Positions 58,890 through 64,000 of a stretch of DNA of 64,000 nt are shown piece after piece (positions within the stretch are counted from its first letter, which is position 1; each line of letters begins with the position of its first letter). The position numbers and the translations under genes are program-made. The stretch is from Rhododendron vialii (Eukaryota > Streptophyta > Magnoliopsida > Ericales > Ericaceae): the NCBI RefSeq assembly GCF_030253575.1, contig NC_080564.1, positions 3,888,501 to 3,952,500 of the forward strand, given 5' to 3'. Under the pieces are notes generated by a model. The model was not told where the DNA came from and ran no database searches. It saw only the letters and a list, made by a program, of their open reading frames with translations.

Positions 58890-59983
58890 GGCGGCAGTGA
58901 CAGTTGAATGGGTTGAGCTACTTTAAAAGGAAAACGAAAGACTAAAATTACATTGAACCCCCCTAAGCTATGAATGATTTTCACTTAGCCTCTCCAATGC
59001 TTAAAACTCAACACTTAACCCCCTTAAATTATTCGTCTCATGAAAATGTGCTTGATGGATTGCTTTACCATACTCTGGAAAAGAAGAAACAACTTCCTGT
59101 TTTTTTTTTTAATCCGAAAAGAAGAAACAACTTAAACTTGCAAAAAGTATACTATATTAGTGAGGTATATATTTTAACCAATTGTCCATTGTCTTGATTG
59201 TCTTTCCCTCCATTATGCATGCGTTGTTGAATTTATGAAGTCTTATTAGTATTGAAGTCAAGCCCACAACTTCGATGATCTACATAGACAGACAGAAGAA
59301 TAAAGATTTCGGTGATTTGTTGGTTGTAAAAGCCTAGCAGTACATGATATTGTTGCACCATTTGTCTCTTTGTACCTTGTCTTTCTCATTCGAATATATA
59401 CTAAAAGCTGGTGGGCCATAGACGCATACATTGTCACTGAATCGCGTAAATTTTTGTGTTGTGCTTCCTTTGTATTTTTGCTTAACGTAATTCTCCTTTG
59501 TGCTGTCGCCCTTATATCCTTTCTCTAAGCTGTCCTCTCTTCTACAAAAGCATGACCCGAACGCAACCTACCTAAAACACTTTGGAACTTCATTTAAAAC
59601 ACAGCCTGATGACCTCTCTAATTCCATCACAATAATTACCAAGGCAGAAGATTAAAAATTCAAAGCAAAACTGCAAGTTGAGATTTACCCATTCTCAAGA
59701 TAGTCGTTACAGATGAAAAGTCCAAGTGAACCCCAAAATTCATGCCATAACATCTAGAATCTGTACAAAAAAATAAGTAGCCAAACAGAGAGAGCAAAAA
59801 AGGAGCAGCTTCAGATTCCACGTATGTCTGAATTGTGAGATTATACTCGCATCGCCAGCTGGCATCGAAATAACCTCAGCACACTAGATTCCCCCCCCCC
59901 AGTTTTTGGAGGCTATACCCCATACCTTGAGATATATGGGCAGAGAGATCAATGGAGGTTAATTTCCTTCAATGATTGAACAA
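58890..59983. other. Spacer between lipid-transfer and KUP genes
   Basis: No exon series is seen. It holds distal promoter sequence of the lipid-transfer gene, a C-run at about 59891-59900, and the KUP 3' untranslated region at the right. Confidence 0.45.
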
Positions 59984-62900
59984 CTAAACATAATACGTCA
60001 TGCCAACTTCGATAAGGCTAATGTGAGGAATATTAAGCGCCACAGAAGGGCCCCTGCAGTTCTTACGAAGGAATGAGTATCCAATGTCAATGACAAGCTT
60101 CTTCAAAAAGGATGATGATCTCCTTGCCTTCACATAAGAATGCCCCATTATATATGCAACCCCTGCTTCCTTTGCCTGGATCAATTCCATAAGCTCTTCC
60201 CTAACCGAAGGATCCATCACGGGGTTTGGTGGCAATTGAAACCTCACTTGCTGCCTCCTCATCGGTGGGTGTTCATCATCATAAGAAGACCGCAAACTTT
60301 GGAGGGTTAAAGATTTACTGCTTTGGATGGTGTTGATTGCACCAAAATCCTCTACTTCAGATACTACCAGGGATGAGGTTGTTTGGAAGGTTCTGGTGCT
60401 GCTTATGACGGCCATCCTACCATCAAATGATGCACTGTCAGAGTTTGATAAACTTGGTTCAACTGCCTCCATTTGGATGAACTCCGCTAAACTTTGGATA
60501 AGAAGGTTCTCAAAGTCTCCATTGTCTCGTTGAATGTCTTTATACCCATACCTTACAATGCACCGGTACATTCGGTAGGGTCTTGGGCAAATACGACCAA
60601 TAAGAAAGCGTTCCTCAGGTGATACATAGGGCACAGGAACAGATTTTACGCAAACAAAAACTAACACAGTGTGGAATGCTGGGAGATTTGTCACAAAGTG
60701 AGAGAAGATTGCAGGGACCCCTGTTGCCAATTCCGAGTAAATGAGGCCTACTCCAGGCACACGGACGATACCAAGACTAGGGCCCAGACCAAGTATCCAT
60801 CTCAGGGGAACTTTGTTATGAAGATCAAAGTTGTATTTCTTGTGAGTTCCATAGTACCACACAAACATGACAACCATAAAGACGAAAGAAAGGAGGAGGG
60901 AGACCCATCCTCCCTGAGGAACTTTCATGAGTGCAGATGACAGGTAGACACCCTCAATAAGCCAAAAGAAGAGAAGAAATGCTGCAACTAGAAAAATGTT
61001 TCTCTGCTGGACAAAGACTAAAACAAGCGCCATGAGAAATGTCGTGATAAACATAACAGTCATGCAAGCGAGGCCTGCGAGCAAAGAAAACCAGATAATA
61101 ATAAGGATATACCCCTTTACACACAAAAAAAAAACTGCACAAAAATAAAATCCACTCGACAAGAAACTGGCTGGAGAGAGAGAGAGAGTTTTTCTCTGCC
61201 TCAGTCACAAGAATCGAAGATGTGAACAGCACAGAGCTACCTCAATAGACATTAATCTGTTCATCACCAAATATGACCAACACTTGGGAAGTAACAGAAT
61301 TTTAAGCAAGACTAGAATGCATGTGAGGGATTCTGTGCGCATATGTTTGTGTGCACAGGAGTGCTATCAGTCACGTGTTTCTCTTTTCTTTTAATTGTTT
61401 CTAACTTCCATTGATTTGCAGAGCAGAAAAGCAAAATCTAGAAGCAAGTATGCTCATGCCCTAATCCTCTTGAGTCTTTATGGTATACTTGTAGATATTT
61501 GTACTGTTTTGGAGGGAGACCAAGAGCAAAAGCAAGAGAAGTCTGCCTGCGTAGCACATGCTCAGAAGTATTAGAAGTATGCACAAATTTCTTCACTAGT
61601 TGATTTTTCTTTCGCGAATCTTTCTTCTGCTTTTCTGTGGGGGCAGGCAAATGGGCATCATCATCTAGGTCTCCGTATCTGTGATGCATGCTTGCCTATA
61701 TGTGATGCATGCTTGGCTATATACACATGCATAACTGCTGTGTGTGATTTTGAATGTGCACAACTCAGATGAATGAAACATGTATAAAGACCAACACCAG
61801 AAAATGAACTCCCTACCTTCAAATCCACCAATTAAAGACATGGAAAACTACTTTAGCCGTGCAAGGTCAGTGCTACACGGGGAGGGGGGGAGAGAGTTCC
61901 AAAAATGATTAACATACCATAGGCATTTCCAATTAAAGTTGTATCCCGGAACCCAATAGCTATGGCGATAGTAATGATCATGAGGATCCAGTTTATTTCT
62001 GGAATATATATCTGCCCATAAATATGCTTCGAGGTATGCACGACCTTGACTCTTGGAAAGCAACCAAGGGCATGGCATTGCTTGACAATAGAGAATGTTG
62101 CAGTGATGATAGCCTGACTTCCAACGATACTTGCTAGAGTGGCAATGATAAAGACAGGCCAAAATACAGGATCTGCAAGATAAACCACAGTAAAAAGAAG
62201 ATTTAGACCAGATTTGGCTATAACTACCTCAAAGCAATTGGGAGTTGGAAGTATGGTAAAAAGTTACAAACCAGGTATTGACTGATAGAAGCTATTAGGG
62301 ATGGATGGGATATTTTTCGACAGGAAAGCAGCCTGGCCCATATATTGCACAACCAAACAGGGGTATACAAAAACCGCAAACGCAAGCTGCACAGATAAGA
62401 AGAATATTCACATAGCACCCACACGTAATAAACTATGACTAGGGAGGACTCTATTTTTAGTGGTGTAATTTACTACGAGGAATCTGATCAATGGGTGATG
62501 GTATATTTCGAGGCATAGGGCATTGATTTATTGAATCAGAAGGATCCTTCCAACATTTTTATTTTCTTCGAACAAATTTCTCATGAGAACTGGTTAGCAG
62601 TCGTATCATACTAGCATCCCACTAGATTCATTATTTTCTCCAGTATATAAACGTATCGCATTGTGCACTAGTGTGCATAGCAAAAAACGTAGAGACAGAT
62701 AGCAGAATGTAAGGTTTAAACTGTGTTTGAAACTTAAGTTTCCAACCCTCCCACACAATGAGATAGACTGAACAACTTGGCTCAAATGCTAGTAATGAGA
62801 GCTAGAAACCTAAATGGAATGGAAACTATGGTAGGCTCCTCAACACAGCATCAAAGAACCACTATACCATTAACCCAAACTTGTTATTAACAACCAAGCT

Positions 62901-64000
62901 CAGTCAGATAAAGAACTTACCCTTATTGGGAAGGTAGAGAAGTGGCCAATATCTGCAAACATAGCTTCGGTTCCTGATGAGACCCAACAAAATACAGCAG
63001 TAAGTTGGCATGATTATAGGAAAGACATCAGAGCTTAGGATCATGAGGTAATTGTTAGAGCTTGTCCCACATTGGAAACATAACCTCCAAACTTAGTATA
63101 TGAGCCTGGACGGCCTCTCCACTCCTAGCCAATTGGTCTTGAGTTGGATGCTTTAACATGGTATCAGTTCAAAGGCTTTCGGACAAGACTCTATGTCGTT
63201 GATGGTTGGTTCTGGTAGATAACTTGATATACATTGTTGGGCCCATTTCCTAACAACTTAAGCTTTTGGGACTATTGGTAACTTAACATAGTATCAGAGC
63301 TCAGGTTGCAAGAGGTCATGGGTTCAAGTTTCTCTATTTGCATTATGTCCCCGTTTGCATTATGTTTCTCCCCTTTGCATTCTATCGCAATATGCATGGA
63401 TGTTTGCATCTCCATGTGCAAGACGGGGTTGCACGTGAGGGAGGTTGTTAGATAGCTTGATATACATTGTTGGGCCCATTTCCTAACAGCTTAAGCTTTT
63501 GGGACTATTGGTAACTTAACAGGTTCCCCCTTTGTTTGAACCTTTGTTTGTCGTTGATAGTTGATTGTTGTCGTATATGTTGAATCATTTGTTTACCTCA
63601 CCACGTGTGAGTCAGGGGTCCCACGTGCGGGGGAGTTGTAGAGCTTGTCCCACATTGGTTAAATATAACCTCCAAACCTAGTATATGAGCCTGGGCGGCC
63701 TCGCCACCCCTTGTCAATTGGTTGTGAGTTGGATACTTTAACAGTAATGAATTTATGTGTTTAAGAGATAGCAACCACTATCTAAATTCATGAAAACGAC
63801 TAAACTGTTTGAACAAAAAATGTAACACCACCCATGTCTGAAAAACTGAAACAACTGACTAGAGTACAGATCCAACATACCTGTTATGGAGAGAAGGACC
63901 CCTCCTAGCGAAATCCATCCGTCTACACCAGTCATACTAAAGAACTTGACAATGTAATACGGAGATATTGCATGAACAATCTTTGGGTTCCATTTGATGA
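59984..64000 (-). CDS. KUP/HAK/KT potassium transporter (partial)
   Basis: Five 3' exons are visible: complement(59984..61074, 61918..62172, 62272..62386, 62921..62973, 63880..>64000). The 5' part lies beyond the window. KUP carriers move K+ across the plasma membrane or tonoplast. Seen in order: [105 protein letters not shown] and [22 protein letters not shown], then the last membrane helices ([20 protein letters not shown]) and a long cytoplasmic tail. That tail has [26 protein letters not shown] and ends [24 protein letters not shown]. The [20 protein letters not shown] region and tail resemble the KUP2/6/8 clade. The intron at 62974-63879 is expanded by nested TRIM elements. Confidence 0.94.
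63048..63748. mobile_element. TRIM element (outer), in a KUP intron
   Basis: Two direct terminal repeats of about 106 bases lie at 63053-63158 and 63637-63743. Each starts TG and ends CA. The five bases GTAAT flank both sides (63048-63052 and 63744-63748). TGGTATCAG right after the left repeat matches the initiator-Met tRNA primer site, and a G-rich purine stretch precedes the right repeat. There is no coding sequence, as usual for TRIMs. The repeats differ at roughly a dozen sites, so the insertion is fairly old. A second TRIM is inserted inside it. Confidence 0.85.
63208..63526. mobile_element. TRIM element (inner), nested in the outer TRIM
   Basis: Two 76-base direct repeats lie at 63213-63288 and 63446-63521, each starting TG and ending CA. 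The five bases GGTTC flank both sides (63208-63212 and 63522-63526). A primer-site-like TAGTATCAGAGC follows the left repeat. The repeats are about 96 percent identical, so this insertion is younger than its host element. It carries no genes. Confidence 0.85.

Noticed and set aside
1-64000. CRISPR arrays, prokaryotic operons or a bacterial defence system
   Set aside because: The gene families, introns and elements are plant nuclear; no spaced direct-repeat array was seen.
1-64000. tRNA or rRNA genes
   Set aside because: No A/B-box cloverleaf or rRNA core sequence was recognised on reading; a tRNA scan would be the decisive test.

Overview
The window is nuclear DNA of a flowering plant, most likely a eudicot. 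It carries plant gene families (HIPP, DUF761, DUF716, KUP, SYP2, plant-type OTU), has many short GT-AG introns and AT-rich spacers, and is littered with MITEs, a MULE, TRIMs and long (GA)n tracts. I cannot fix the species from sequence alone.

I can rebuild eleven protein-coding genes, mostly exon by exon. From left to right: a farnesylatable HIPP metallochaperone (-, 399-1378); an organellar tyrosyl-tRNA synthetase (+, 4491-6809); a nine-coding-exon OTU deubiquitinase (-, 9546-15613, plus a leader exon near 16.7 kb); a DUF761 protein (-, 20027-20659); a C2-domain SRC2-like protein with His/Pro/Gln-rich tail (-, 24060-25268); a 13-exon NIPA-type magnesium transporter (-, 27364-33336); an SNM1 DNA cross-link repair nuclease (+, 36235-40193); a two-exon DUF716 membrane protein (-, 44185-45229); a SYP2-type Qa-SNARE (-, 48058-52437); a lipid-transfer-like protein (-, 58275-58727); and a KUP/HAK potassium transporter (-, from 59984 and running off the right edge).

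The genes do not form a pathway; this is ordinary gene-sparse plant euchromatin. The NIPA and SNM1 genes are head to head, an arrangement I recall from Arabidopsis (AT3G26670/AT3G26680), so this pair may be conserved synteny.

Most of the unusual content is mobile. Between 52812 and 55103 there is a non-autonomous Mutator-like element with long inverted ends and a perfect 9-bp target duplication; it holds a decayed PPR-gene fragment, so it looks like a Pack-MULE. An intron of the potassium transporter holds two nested TRIM elements, each with its own 5-bp target duplication. A roughly 1-kb tandem duplication lies downstream of the C2 gene, and one unit contains a hairpin MITE that the other lacks. 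A fold-back repeat family recurs at 16.3, 35.8 and 45.6 kb. CT/GA microsatellites sit in the leaders of several of the genes. I did not find a clearly new biological system; the Pack-MULE and nested TRIMs are the most informative structures.
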